Of a stretch of 14,144 bases of DNA, positions 6,259 through 14,110 are shown piece after piece (within the stretch, counting starts at the first letter, position 1; the number at the start of each line of letters is the position of its first letter). The stretch is from NCBI GenBank assembly GCA_016928395.1, contig JAFGKV010000338.1, positions 1 through 14,144 on the forward strand, written 5' to 3'. The notes under the pieces were generated by a model that was not told the DNA's origin, did not search any database, and saw nothing but the letters and a program-made list of their open reading frames with translations. The DNA is from Candidatus Fermentibacterota bacterium (lineage in GTDB: Bacteria > JAFGKV01). Position numbers and translations under genes: made by a program.

Positions 6259-8529
6259 TTAACGCTGGCTCCAGAGTGCCGGCATGCTTCGGAGTATGAT
6301 CACCATATCCAGCAGCAGCGACCGATTCCTGAGATAGAAGAAATCATGCTCTACGTCAGATCCTACTCCAACATCGCCGGCTCTGCCCACGAGCCACATT
6401 CCGGTGAGGCCAGGACGGACTTCCAGCAGCAGTCGTTCCCAATACGGCGCATGGGCCATCCTCTCCGGGGGCTCACCTCTGGGGCCCACCAGGCTCATGT
6501 CTCCCCGAACCACCCCCAATAGCCTCGGCACTCGGTCGAGGCCACTGCGACGAATACACCGATCAAGGAAACACATTCGGTCTGGCATGGCGAGTCTGGT
6601 GGTGGTGAAAGAGCGCCCTCCTCTCCCGATTCGTCTCTCGCAGACAAAAAGCGGCCGCCTCCCACGGAGTGCCGATGCGACTGTGTACAGGAGAAGTACC
6701 GGCGCGGTGGCGGCAAGGCCGAACAGCGCGACCGCGCGGTCGAAGATCGTCTTGATCGCCCCCTGGATGTATCCGAAACGGGGTCTGCTTAAGTCCAACA
6801 CCGATAGACTGGTCAATGAGGTGACCTGTCTGCTGGCCGCGTCCATGGGTCCGGGGTTCGATACCGCTTTGCACGAGACTCCCGATGCGTCACACGCCAA
6901 TGCCGCAGCCATGGTCTCCACGGGAGAAAGCGTTGGATCGGCGATCAGCACTTCATCGACTGCCAGTGAGAGAGCAAGCGCAGGCATGCTCTCCGGCCTG
7001 CCAACCCAGGGGATTGTCGAAGGCCTTGTCTTTGAAGGAGGATCGCGACTCACGAACCCTACGGGAGTATACCCCAGAGACGGATAGCGAAGCATTCTGT
7101 CCACCAGCGAGAACGCAGTCTCCCCACCGCCGACCACCAGGCAGCGGGACGAGCGATACCCTTCCTGCAGCAGGCGGCGCTGCAGCGCGCGCACAAGCGA
7201 TCTGAAGAAGACTATGAGGGGCACGACCATGACGAAGAGCAAGAGCACAAGCACTCTGCTATAGTCGAATTTGGCTAGGAAAGACAGTGCCATGATCACC
7301 AGTAGCGAGAAGACAGAACCGCGGGTAACCCGGATGAACTCAACAAAGGGAGTGGTATGTACGCGCACCGCATAGAGATTGAGATAGGAAAACGCTCCCA
7401 ACCACAGACACACGACGATCGGGAGCGGCCTGAGGTAGACGTCGATTCCGTGGGCAAACGGAGTCAGGGCATTGGCCACCACCCGTGTGCGAATGAGGAA
7501 TGCTGCCAGAAAGGCCCCGACCACGGCAAAGGTGTCAGCGAGCACCAAGAGCGCAGGCACCAAAAGGTCCTTTTCCCGATGGGCCAAAGCTCCCGCCGCT
7601 CCGCCTGCGCCAAGGGCCAATGACCGGCCCAACGCGAGGGGGAAAAACATTGGCATGATGGCTGGGTCGGTGCGCAGCATGGAGGTCATGAGCGGCACCG
7701 TTGTTGCCACGAGCACTGCGAATGCCGCCACGGGAATCTGCCACGGCAGCACCCCCACGACCGCGATCAATGCCAGGAGCAGGCAGAGGGGCGCCAAGGC
7801 GGCCTGCACCTTCAGGAGTTGCGGGGTATAGCTATCTGCCAGAAGCTTGGCTGGATGCCGACGGTACACCATTGCCCGCCAATAGGCGCGGAGGAATTTG
7901 GTGCGGAGGTATTTCGTCAGGGATTGCGGATGCCTGTGGTAGACTACCGCGTCCGGGGCGAATACCATGCGCGCTCCCCGGGCGGCCAGCTTGTACGAGA
8001 GATCGACATCTTCGTTGTTGGCCTTGGGAAATCGGAGATCAAAGCCTCCTGCTTCGCGGAAGGCTTGGGCTCGGATTGCCGCGGAATAGGTGTCGACGAA
8101 GTCGATGAACCGGTATCCCAAGAGCCGGCGGTATCGCTCCTCGAATTCCACCTGGGCGAACCGGGCCGCGATGGACCGCTGGCGCGTCTTGTAGGCGCCC
8201 TTCACCGCGATGACCGCAGGGTCCGCCATGGGCGCCGTCAACTGGTCGAGCCACTGGGAATGCGGTTCGCAATCGCTATCGGTGAACACAAGCACATCGC
8301 CGCGAGCAGCCTCCGCTCCGTGGTTCCGCGCTGCAGCCGGCCCCGAGCGGGTCTGCGAGAGAACCCGATCGGCCAGACTCGCGGCAATGGTGGCGGTGGC
8401 ATCGGTGGAACCATCGTCAACTACGATGATCTCGAAGGAATCCCGCGGAACCGTCTGGTTATGAACGGCGCGCAAGGCACGCTCTATGGTGTCCTCGGCA
8501 TTGTAGGCAGGTATGATGACGCTGATCAT
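6259..8529 (-). CDS. GT2 glycosyltransferase fused to a polyprenyl-phosphate sugar-phosphate transferase-like domain
   Basis: The protein has 756 residues. Residues 1-230 are a GT-A family 2 glycosyltransferase: VIIPAYNAEDTIERAL at the start, VVDDGSTD (36-43), the metal-binding TDSD (83-86) and NNEDVDLSYK (171-180). Hydrophobic segments at about 243-285, 322-346, 368-386, 404-418 and 427-442 anchor it in the inner membrane. Residues about 460-560 are a CoA_binding_3-like nucleotide fold (RCLVVGGGE). Residues about 588-756 resemble the WbaP/WecA-independent bacterial sugar transferase domain (GDMSLVGPR, RPGLTG). In that last domain the catalytic Asp-Glu dyad is Asp665-Arg666, and the usual KFRTM is TRLAM. 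It may initiate a lipid-linked glycan and add the next sugar, or only the GT2 part may be active. The ATG overlaps the stop of the radical SAM gene (ATGA). Confidence 0.88.
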   Translation of the reverse strand: MISVIIPAYNAEDTIERALRAVHNQTVPRDSFEIIVVDDGSTDATATIAASLADRVLSQTRSGPAAARNHGAEAARGDVLVFTDSDCEPHSQWLDQLTAPMADPAVIAVKGAYKTRQRSIAARFAQVEFEERYRRLLGYRFIDFVDTYSAAIRAQAFREAGGFDLRFPKANNEDVDLSYKLAARGARMVFAPDAVVYHRHPQSLTKYLRTKFLRAYWRAMVYRRHPAKLLADSYTPQLLKVQAALAPLCLLLALIAVVGVLPWQIPVAAFAVLVATTVPLMTSMLRTDPAIMPMFFPLALGRSLALGAGGAAGALAHREKDLLVPALLVLADTFAVVGAFLAAFLIRTRVVANALTPFAHGIDVYLRPLPIVVCLWLGAFSYLNLYAVRVHTTPFVEFIRVTRGSVFSLLVIMALSFLAKFDYSRVLVLLLFVMVVPLIVFFRSLVRALQRRLLQEGYRSSRCLVVGGGETAFSLVDRMLRYPSLGYTPVGFVSRDPPSKTRPSTIPWVGRPESMPALALSLAVDEVLIADPTLSPVETMAAALACDASGVSCKAVSNPGPMDAASRQVTSLTSLSVLDLSRPRFGYIQGAIKTIFDRAVALFGLAATAPVLLLYTVASALRGRRPLFVCERRIGRGGRSFTTTRLAMPDRMCFLDRCIRRSGLDRVPRLLGVVRGDMSLVGPRGEPPERMAHAPYWERLLLEVRPGLTGMWLVGRAGDVGVGSDVEHDFFYLRNRSLLLDMVIILRSMPALWSQR

Positions 8530-9956
8530 GGGCGGAGCAGATGCCTCCAGAACGACCGGGTCGCCCGGAGGATTCGGGCACGCTCGCCGCCGTCAGTCAC
8601 TACCCTTGCAGATGACCGCAGGATGAACCGCGGGCGAAGGTAGAACCGACGTCGCGCATACGAACAGAATCGGGCTACATCCTCTGGCTCAAGTGAGCCC
8701 GTACGCGCCACTGCGGTGTGATGCCCCTGGGGGCTTAACCAATGGCTGAATTCATCTGAGACCAAGAGTCCCGCATCCCGCACCTCATCGTAGGCAGGGC
8801 TTCCCGGGTAGACCATCAGGGGGTAGAATTGCGCCGTGTCCGGGTCAAGCTCGATGGCCAGCCCCAGGGTCTGTTCCATGGTCAAAGCGGTCTCGCCCGG
8901 CATACCTACGACGAAGCACCCATGTACTTTGATGCCCGCGGACCGGGCATCGCTCATGAACCGACGCGCCCTGTCAACCTCGAGATGCTTCCCCATGCGG
9001 CGAAGCATCTCCGATGCACCGCTTTCAAAACCGACACACAGGCATCGGGCATGGGCGCGCTTCATGAGCCTCAGGGTCTCGCCATCCACATCGGCCCTGG
9101 CATTGGCGGTCCAACTGAGCCGGACGTCGCGGCGAATGATCTCTTCGCAGAGCGCATGCACATGGTCACGGCGCGCGGTCAGGGTATCATCCTCAAAGAA
9201 CACCGCTTTAACCCCGGGAAACAGCCGGACTATCTCCTCCATCTCATCGACGACGAGGCGGACATCTCTGCATCTCTGACGAAGACCAGTCATGGTGTAC
9301 GGATACACGCAGAATGTGCAGCCATAGGGACAACCTCGGCTCGAAACTATTGTCACCATTGGGTAAAGAGCGTTTGGATTAAAGTAATCTCTGAAGTGCA
9401 GAAACCGGGCGTATGTCCGAGATACCGGAGGAAGACCATCGAGATCCTCCAAGGGAGGACGGGGCGGATTATGGATCACCGCATCGTCGTCCTTCCAACT
9501 CAGGCCCGCAACCGAATTCAGATCCTTGCGCCCTTCCAGGGCATCAGCAACGTCTGCCACTGTTTCATCGTACTCCCCGCGGGCTACTGAGTGGGCTGAG
9601 GATGACCGCAGGGTGTCCTCAGGGAGCGCGGTGACGTGTGGGCCTACGAGGCATACGTGGCAGCCGGCCCATCGTTCCGCCATGCGTGATGCGGTCTTCA
9701 GGTCGGCGGCAATGCTGGGCGTCGACGTCTCCATGATCACCACGTGGGGCGGTGTCAGCCCGAGGATATCCTCGATACCGAGCCCGGCGGCCGGGGCATC
9801 GACCAGTTGCACCCGGTGCCCTCGCGCCTCGGCGACGCCGGCGGCATAGGCCAACCACATGGGATAGTAGAGGGTACCACTCCTTGTCACCGCTGGGCTG
9901 CGCTGTGACCGGGAGTACTTCGGGAGATACGGAGGATTGAGAAACAGGATATCCAC
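8526..9956 (-). CDS. B12-binding-type radical SAM protein (BchE-like family)
   Basis: The protein has 476 residues. Residues 1-140 form a Rossmann-like domain (ILFLNPPY start, LVGPHVTALPE, GEYDETV) as in cobalamin-binding radical SAM proteins, although no DxHxxG cobalt-ligand motif is visible. The radical SAM core has RGCPYGCTFC with Cys209, Cys213 and Cys216 to hold the 4Fe-4S cluster, then FFEDDT, TANARADV, VGFESGASE and FVVGMPGET, which are typical of this group. Such enzymes carry out methylations, cyclisations or other radical reactions on lipids, tetrapyrroles or secondary metabolites. The substrate cannot be told here; an envelope lipid or its head group is suggested by the neighbours. 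The GTG start at 9956 follows a GGGGGA stretch, 3 bp after the acyltransferase stop. Its own stop overlaps the GT2-fusion start. Confidence 0.9.
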   Translation of the reverse strand: MDILFLNPPYLPKYSRSQRSPAVTRSGTLYYPMWLAYAAGVAEARGHRVQLVDAPAAGLGIEDILGLTPPHVVIMETSTPSIAADLKTASRMAERWAGCHVCLVGPHVTALPEDTLRSSSAHSVARGEYDETVADVADALEGRKDLNSVAGLSWKDDDAVIHNPPRPPLEDLDGLPPVSRTYARFLHFRDYFNPNALYPMVTIVSSRGCPYGCTFCVYPYTMTGLRQRCRDVRLVVDEMEEIVRLFPGVKAVFFEDDTLTARRDHVHALCEEIIRRDVRLSWTANARADVDGETLRLMKRAHARCLCVGFESGASEMLRRMGKHLEVDRARRFMSDARSAGIKVHGCFVVGMPGETALTMEQTLGLAIELDPDTAQFYPLMVYPGSPAYDEVRDAGLLVSDEFSHWLSPQGHHTAVARTGSLEPEDVARFCSYARRRFYLRPRFILRSSARVVTDGGERARILRATRSFWRHLLRP

Positions 9957-9959
9957 AGG

Positions 9960-10916
9960 CTATCCCCCACTCTTCCGTGCACGGATCACGGCGCCCTCTT
10001 CGTATGCGGGAACTTCTCCTCGATGTTCCTGACACCGGATAACGTACCAAATCCAATCAAGTTGGGCCAGATCACGGAGAACCTCGCCTTCGAAGATCCG
10101 GACGAGGTGATGAGTGAACGCCGGCAGGGCTTCACCTCTCTGCGGGGCCTCCAGCGGTTGATGAACTCGGACGTGGTGTAGGCCGTGACGGTCAACCAGG
10201 TCAACCACGGGCACGACCGGCGCTCTGGTTGCCATGGCCAACCGGGCCGGGGCCGATGAGAACGCAATGTCCTCATTGAGGAATCGCTGGGGATGCCCGC
10301 GGGAGCCGCCATACCCACTGATCGCCATGAACACGACATTGCTGGCCGCAAGCTGGCGGTGTGCCCACCGGAGTGGTTCGTCCAGGAAGTGCACCGCATG
10401 ATATCTCCTCGAGGAACGAAGCCGGGCTTCGCGTGCTCGTTTCCCATAGTCGTCGTAGCGGGCGCTGAGCAGGTGCACGGGGTAGCCCTTGAGACCCAGC
10501 GCCACATGGGCAATCCTGGCATCGCCCACGTGAAGCGTGACCGCGATGGCCCCTGCTCCTGTGCTTCGCGCGGCGTCAAGAAAACCAAGCCCGTCATAGT
10601 GGATCAGGGCCTCAAGTTCGAGGGGCGGAAGGCGATCCACCGTAAAGAGGTCCAGAAACCGAAGCTGGTGGTAGAACCAGAAGCGGCCCAGAAGCCCATT
10701 CAATTCCTTGCGGGGCATCTCGGGAACGGCGTTGGCCATGTGCTCCAGAAATACACGGCGTGACTTCCGGGGGCCGACGTACCCGATCCACGAGCGAAGC
10801 ATCCCCAGTGCGGCTGCCGTCTGTACCACCCGGGGGCGGCGAAACCCCACTGCCCGTAGCATAGTCTCGGTGCCGAGATAGTAGGCGTCCATGACGGTTC
10901 TCGATACGGCGTTCAT
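9960..10916 (-). CDS. LpxL/HtrB-family lysophospholipid acyltransferase-like protein
   Basis: The family transfers an acyl chain to lipid A precursors or related glycolipids at the inner membrane. The 318 residues follow the LpxL/HtrB layout: a hydrophobic N-terminal region, RFWFYHQLRFLDLF (78-91), then the substrate region around His129 and VFMAISGYGGSRG. In LpxL the active motif is HX4(D/E), typically H-x-G-x-W-E. Here it reads HVGDAR (129-134), so the acidic position is Arg134, although Asp132 is close by. That makes ordinary acyltransfer uncertain. I chose the ATG at 10916, which overlaps the upstream stop as ATGA and has GGAG upstream; a GTG at 10943 would extend it by nine residues. Neighbouring GT9 and GT2 genes support a glycolipid role. 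Confidence 0.85.
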   Translation of the reverse strand: MNAVSRTVMDAYYLGTETMLRAVGFRRPRVVQTAAALGMLRSWIGYVGPRKSRRVFLEHMANAVPEMPRKELNGLLGRFWFYHQLRFLDLFTVDRLPPLELEALIHYDGLGFLDAARSTGAGAIAVTLHVGDARIAHVALGLKGYPVHLLSARYDDYGKRAREARLRSSRRYHAVHFLDEPLRWAHRQLAASNVVFMAISGYGGSRGHPQRFLNEDIAFSSAPARLAMATRAPVVPVVDLVDRHGLHHVRVHQPLEAPQRGEALPAFTHHLVRIFEGEVLRDLAQLDWIWYVIRCQEHRGEVPAYEEGAVIRARKSGG

Positions 10917-11944
10917 CTCACAACGCTCCGCACTTCCTCCCACACCGCATCCTCAGTGATTGCCTGCATGCACACCGGGGTGCCCCGACGGCATCCCGGG
11001 AATAGGCCATTCCCGTAACATGGACTACAGGAAGCGGTAGAACTTACACCCCGCTGGTGGTCGCGGCCAGTCGGAAGGAAGTTAGCGCATGATGTGGGCC
11101 CGAACAGCCCGACCAGTGGCCGGTTCAAAGCTACCGCCATGTGCAGTGCCACAGAATCGATGGTCACCACGAGCGAGGCCTCCGCAATCAGCGCAGCCAG
11201 GGTACGGAGGTCCGTGGCGCCTGCCAGATTGCGAGGCGCCACGGACGAAGCCCGTAGTATTTGTGTTACTTGGGGAATGTCCTCATGGGCGCCCACCAGG
11301 ACCGTCTCGAGACCGATCTCGCGTGTGATGAGGTCACACAGCCGCCCCCATCTGGCGGCACGCCACCGTTTTGCCGGCACAGATTGCCGGGCATTCCGGC
11401 CGCCCCCGGCAGCTATGACCGCGAAGGGCGCTGCGCCGGCACGTTCTCGCGCGGCGGCGCGCTCATTGGGCTCCACGAAGAGCCTCGGATAGTGGGAGTG
11501 GGGGAGGGGCGTCGACACTGCCCGGCCTGCGAGCTCAAGGTAGGCGTCGGCTGTGTAGCGATCGAAGGGTGGCGGCCACGAATCGATATCGGATCTGTCC
11601 AGAGCGTGCACTTTCCGGGCCCCGCCCAGCCGTGCCACAAGCCGTGCAGCGGGCGATGCCTGGAAAACCACCGCCTGCGATGGTGCGGCGCGGCGAAGGG
11701 TCGGCAGCGCCCGCGCGGCCGACAGGTATGAGAGATTTGGCATGGTGATGACTGAGTCGATGTCGCCATTGCACTTCAGCAATGGCGCGCACTGTGTGGT
11801 GGTGAGGACCAGGAGTGTCGCCTCGGGGAAACCCGTTCGCAACAAGTGCAATGCAGGGGTTACCAGGAGCAGGTCTCCCAACGCGTGAGTCTTCACTGCC
11901 AAGACTGTCGGTATGCCGATGGAGGGTGTTCTTGAACGCGGCAA
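10913..11944 (-). CDS. Glycosyltransferase family 9 (LPS heptosyltransferase-like)
   Basis: GT9 enzymes transfer heptose or a related sugar from an ADP-sugar to the LPS core or a glycolipid on the cytoplasmic face of the inner membrane. The 343 residues show the family layout: VLAVKTHALGDLLLVTPALHLLR near the N-terminus (first Rossmann fold), then VIAAGGGRN and ETVLVGAHED. The signature TIDSVALHMAVALNRPLVGLFGPT marks the nucleotide-sugar side. It also has the C-terminal cysteine cluster common in this family (CSPCYGNGLFPGC, then CMQAI). The start is taken as the TTG at 11944, preceded by AGAGG a few bases upstream; no in-frame ATG lies near the N-terminal fold. It is the first gene of the minus-strand run and is divergent from the membrane protein gene at 12040. 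Confidence 0.92.
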   Translation of the reverse strand: MPRSRTPSIGIPTVLAVKTHALGDLLLVTPALHLLRTGFPEATLLVLTTTQCAPLLKCNGDIDSVITMPNLSYLSAARALPTLRRAAPSQAVVFQASPAARLVARLGGARKVHALDRSDIDSWPPPFDRYTADAYLELAGRAVSTPLPHSHYPRLFVEPNERAAARERAGAAPFAVIAAGGGRNARQSVPAKRWRAARWGRLCDLITREIGLETVLVGAHEDIPQVTQILRASSVAPRNLAGATDLRTLAALIAEASLVVTIDSVALHMAVALNRPLVGLFGPTSCANFLPTGRDHQRGVSSTASCSPCYGNGLFPGCRRGTPVCMQAITEDAVWEEVRSVVR

Positions 11945-11976
11945 CCGCTACCTCTTTCCGTGTGAACAGGGATCTC

Positions 11977-12009
11977 ACCATAGCAAGTATCGCCGGGGCC
12001 CCGCGTCAA
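11977..12009 (-). promoter_or_regulatory. Candidate promoter for the minus-strand operon
   Basis: On the minus strand TTGACG (plus 12004-12009) lies upstream of TGCTATGGT (plus 11977-11985), an extended -10 (TGn plus TATGGT). The spacer is 21 bp, too long for an ideal sigma-70 pair, so the extended -10 would carry most of the weight. The perfect palindrome cggggccccg (11994-12003) sits in the spacer and could be an operator. Transcription would begin about 25 bp before the TTG of the GT9 gene. The call rests on motif matching only. Confidence 0.3.
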
Positions 12010-12039
12010 CTGCTTGCTGTCGTGACCCTGAGGATGTAA

Positions 12040-12981
12040 ATGGCATCGTGCCCATCATTCGATACCCTTAGGCCGGAGCGTTCCGTGAGTCAGACATCGA
12101 CATCCTCGCTCACCAGTCGTCTGCGGCTAGCCCTTCACGCGGGCGTCAGCCTCTTGCTGCTCGGGGCGGTGGTGCTTCTACTCCACCCACAGCGATACTG
12201 GGAGATTCTCCGGTCGATCTCGATGAGCTCGCTCCTGATTGCGGTGGGGATGGCGGTGGCGGGGTTCCTGGTGCGAGCCGTTCGTTGGCATTTCCTGGCC
12301 ACGCAGGGGGTGCCCCTTCTCACCTGGGCAGAGACGGTGCGAAGCACGGTGATGGGGTGCAGAACGGCTCCGCTGGGGAATGCTTGGCAAGCCCGGATAG
12401 AGAGCGCGGAAGCTCTCAATGGTGAGAACCGGCTGGGCCTTGGCGGCCTTGCCCTGCTGGACGTCATGCTTGACGCCTTGGTGGCGGTGATCGCGGTGGC
12501 GCTGAATGTGTTCGGCCTCAATGCGCTGGCTGTCGTGGGTTTCCTGCTGGCTCTTTTCCTGTCCCTCATCGAACACGTACGACGCATGCAGTGGACAACC
12601 CAGGGCATCCTCCAGCGGATCGCCAGGGCCCTGGCCAAGACCAGTGTGGCCGATGTGCTGATCGCGCTTCTCTTGTCTGCCTTGATCTACGGTTGCGCCC
12701 TGCTCCAATTCCACTTTCTTCTGGTCTCATGCGGAGCCGGTCGCCTGGATCTGGCAACCAAGGCGGGTCCCGTGGTCTTCTTGGTGTCCTACGTGCCCGT
12801 CGGTATCTTCCGGCTGGGTCTTCCCCAGATTGCCGCAGCAGCGACTCTGTCATCGTCGGGTCGAGCAGCTGAGGGTGTTGTGACCAGCCTTTTGTTCTTC
12901 TTGTTGAACCATGCGCTACCCCGGCTGATCGCGTGCGCCATGGCGGGGGCTCGCGCATCGGGCACGAAGGAGGAAGCATGA
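12040..12981 (+). CDS. Multi-pass membrane protein, YbhN/UPF0104 (lysylphosphatidylglycerol synthase TM region)-like
   Basis: The protein has 313 residues. Clear hydrophobic segments lie at about 31-49, 62-78, 134-158, 160-177, 205-230, 243-258 and 278-300, giving an integral inner-membrane protein. VRAVRWHFLATQGVPL (78-93), the short GCRTAPLGNAWQARIE stretch (106-121) and the late VSYVPVGIFRLGLPQIAAA (249-267) resemble the conserved blocks of the UPF0104/AglD-like membrane family, some members of which are linked to lipid flipping or lipid modification. No catalytic domain is attached. The ATG at 12040 has GAGG 6 bases upstream. The stop overlaps the DUF362 start (ATGA), so the two are co-transcribed. 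A role in moving or anchoring the glycolipid made by the divergent operon is inference. Confidence 0.7.
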   Translation: MASCPSFDTLRPERSVSQTSTSSLTSRLRLALHAGVSLLLLGAVVLLLHPQRYWEILRSISMSSLLIAVGMAVAGFLVRAVRWHFLATQGVPLLTWAETVRSTVMGCRTAPLGNAWQARIESAEALNGENRLGLGGLALLDVMLDALVAVIAVALNVFGLNALAVVGFLLALFLSLIEHVRRMQWTTQGILQRIARALAKTSVADVLIALLLSALIYGCALLQFHFLLVSCGAGRLDLATKAGPVVFLVSYVPVGIFRLGLPQIAAAATLSSSGRAAEGVVTSLLFFLLNHALPRLIACAMAGARASGTKEEA

Positions 12982-13991
12982 GCACTGTGGCTCTCTGCGA
13001 TGCCCGCAAGGGCATCACGCGCGCTGTGGCCAGCGCCTTGGATGAGATTGGATGGCCGGCTCTGGTGGATCGCGGGGCACCAACGCTCTACAAAGTCAAC
13101 CTCACCCATGACCTTCTCCTGCCGGGCGCTATCGTGTCGCCGGCTGTGGTGCATGCCGCCCATCGCCACATGGCGTCGTATCTCGGCCCAGTCGTGATTG
13201 GCGAGACGAGTCAAGTCGTCACCGACGCCGATAAGGCGTACCGGGCATCCGGATTCGACCGGCTCTGTACGCATCTGGGCCTACAGTGGTGCAATATGAC
13301 CCATCATGAGTGGATTGATGTCACCGCCCATGGTGAGACCTTGAAACTCCCGGTCATAACCCAGACTCACCAGGTCGTGAACCTCTGTGTCATGAAGACC
13401 CATTTCCGTTCGACAATCTCCGGCGCCTTGAAGAACTTCTGGGGCTTCCTGGAAGGGGGACGAGAACGGTTTCACCCCGAGTTACCTACTAGGATCGCGC
13501 AGTTGCACACGCTCATCCCGTGCAGGCTGCATATCATGGATGCCGTCGTCGCCATGGAGGGCAATGGACCCAAGAGCGGAAGACCCAAGGAGGTCGGGCT
13601 TGTGCTCGCGTCGGCGGATCCGGTTGCCTTGGACGCGACCGCGGCACGACTCATGGGGTTTGATCCGGCGACCATCGAGCACATCCAAGTGTGCGCGCAA
13701 CGGGGCTTGGGTAGCGCTGATCCGGCGCGCATTCACCTCGTGGGCGATGCGGCGGATGCACTCGCTATGCGCTTCGCCCCGGCTCGCCAGAACTTCATTG
13801 CCAGAGTCGAAGCACGAGTGCGGCAACTCAGAGGCGGCGGTGGCGGCGGCCTTCACGGCAGGCCCCTGGAGATCCTGGCGTGGGGAGCGCGACAGTGGTA
13901 CAGATTCGCGTATGAAGCGTTCGGAACCAGGCGAAGGGTAGAGCGATTCCTCCGGTCCACGGAGTTCGACGGCGAATGGAGGCGCCGGTAG
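12978..13991 (+). CDS. DUF362 family protein
   Basis: The protein has 337 residues and matches the DUF362 pattern: VNLCVMKTHFRSTISGALKNFWGFL (134-158; the usual block is vN-lpk-lKtH---tgalKN-fG), HIMDAVVAMEGNGPKSG (185-201) and ASADPVALDATAARLMGF (211-228). The biochemical role of this family is not established; many members carry 4Fe-4S motifs, but none is visible here, only scattered Cys (7, 97, 105, 137, 182, 239). Residues about 286-291 are a glycine run, and the C-terminal 40 residues are basic. I chose the ATG at 12978 because AAGGAGG lies just upstream (12967-12973) and it overlaps the previous stop as ATGA. An earlier in-frame ATG at 12933 would intrude into the upstream gene. Pairing with the membrane protein suggests a shared task. 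Confidence 0.9.
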   Translation: MSTVALCDARKGITRAVASALDEIGWPALVDRGAPTLYKVNLTHDLLLPGAIVSPAVVHAAHRHMASYLGPVVIGETSQVVTDADKAYRASGFDRLCTHLGLQWCNMTHHEWIDVTAHGETLKLPVITQTHQVVNLCVMKTHFRSTISGALKNFWGFLEGGRERFHPELPTRIAQLHTLIPCRLHIMDAVVAMEGNGPKSGRPKEVGLVLASADPVALDATAARLMGFDPATIEHIQVCAQRGLGSADPARIHLVGDAADALAMRFAPARQNFIARVEARVRQLRGGGGGGLHGRPLEILAWGARQWYRFAYEAFGTRRRVERFLRSTEFDGEWRRR

Positions 13992-14005
13992 GGGAGACTC
14001 ACCTG

Positions 14006-14048
14006 TATCGGCTGTCAGCTATCGGCGGTTGGCTATCGGCTGTCAGCT
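14006..14048. repeat. 15-bp direct repeat pair
   Basis: tatcggctgtcagct occurs exactly at 14006-14020 and again at 14034-14048, a 28-bp period, with a partial copy (ctatcggcgg) between. It lies just after the DUF362 stop, in sequence with no gene. It is probably a simple intergenic repeat or slipped duplication; no coding or RNA function is evident. Confidence 0.65.
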
Positions 14049-14069
14049 TACTCCTATCTCCTGGTCAAG

Positions 14070-14110
14070 TCAGAACATGGGTAACGTTTCAGGTTCAGAA
14101 CATAGGTAAC
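14070..14110. mobile_element. Possible insertion-sequence end (paired tcagaacatRggtaac)
   Basis: tcagaacatgggtaac (14070-14085) and tcagaacataggtaac (14095-14110) are 16-bp direct copies with one difference, 25 bp apart. Doubled end motifs of this type resemble the terminal regions of IS481/IS21-like elements from my general recollection, which would place a transposase just beyond the window edge. The remaining 34 bases are too short to show an encoded transposase. This is a tentative call. Confidence 0.35.

Noticed and set aside
7819-8643. Plus-strand open frame (274 codons) opposite the GT2 domain
   Set aside because: The minus strand carries the conserved GT2 motifs; the plus frame has no family features.
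8829-9590. Plus-strand open frame (253 codons) opposite the radical SAM gene
   Set aside because: The antisense gene has the CxxxCxxC cluster motif and full family layout; the plus frame is a shadow.
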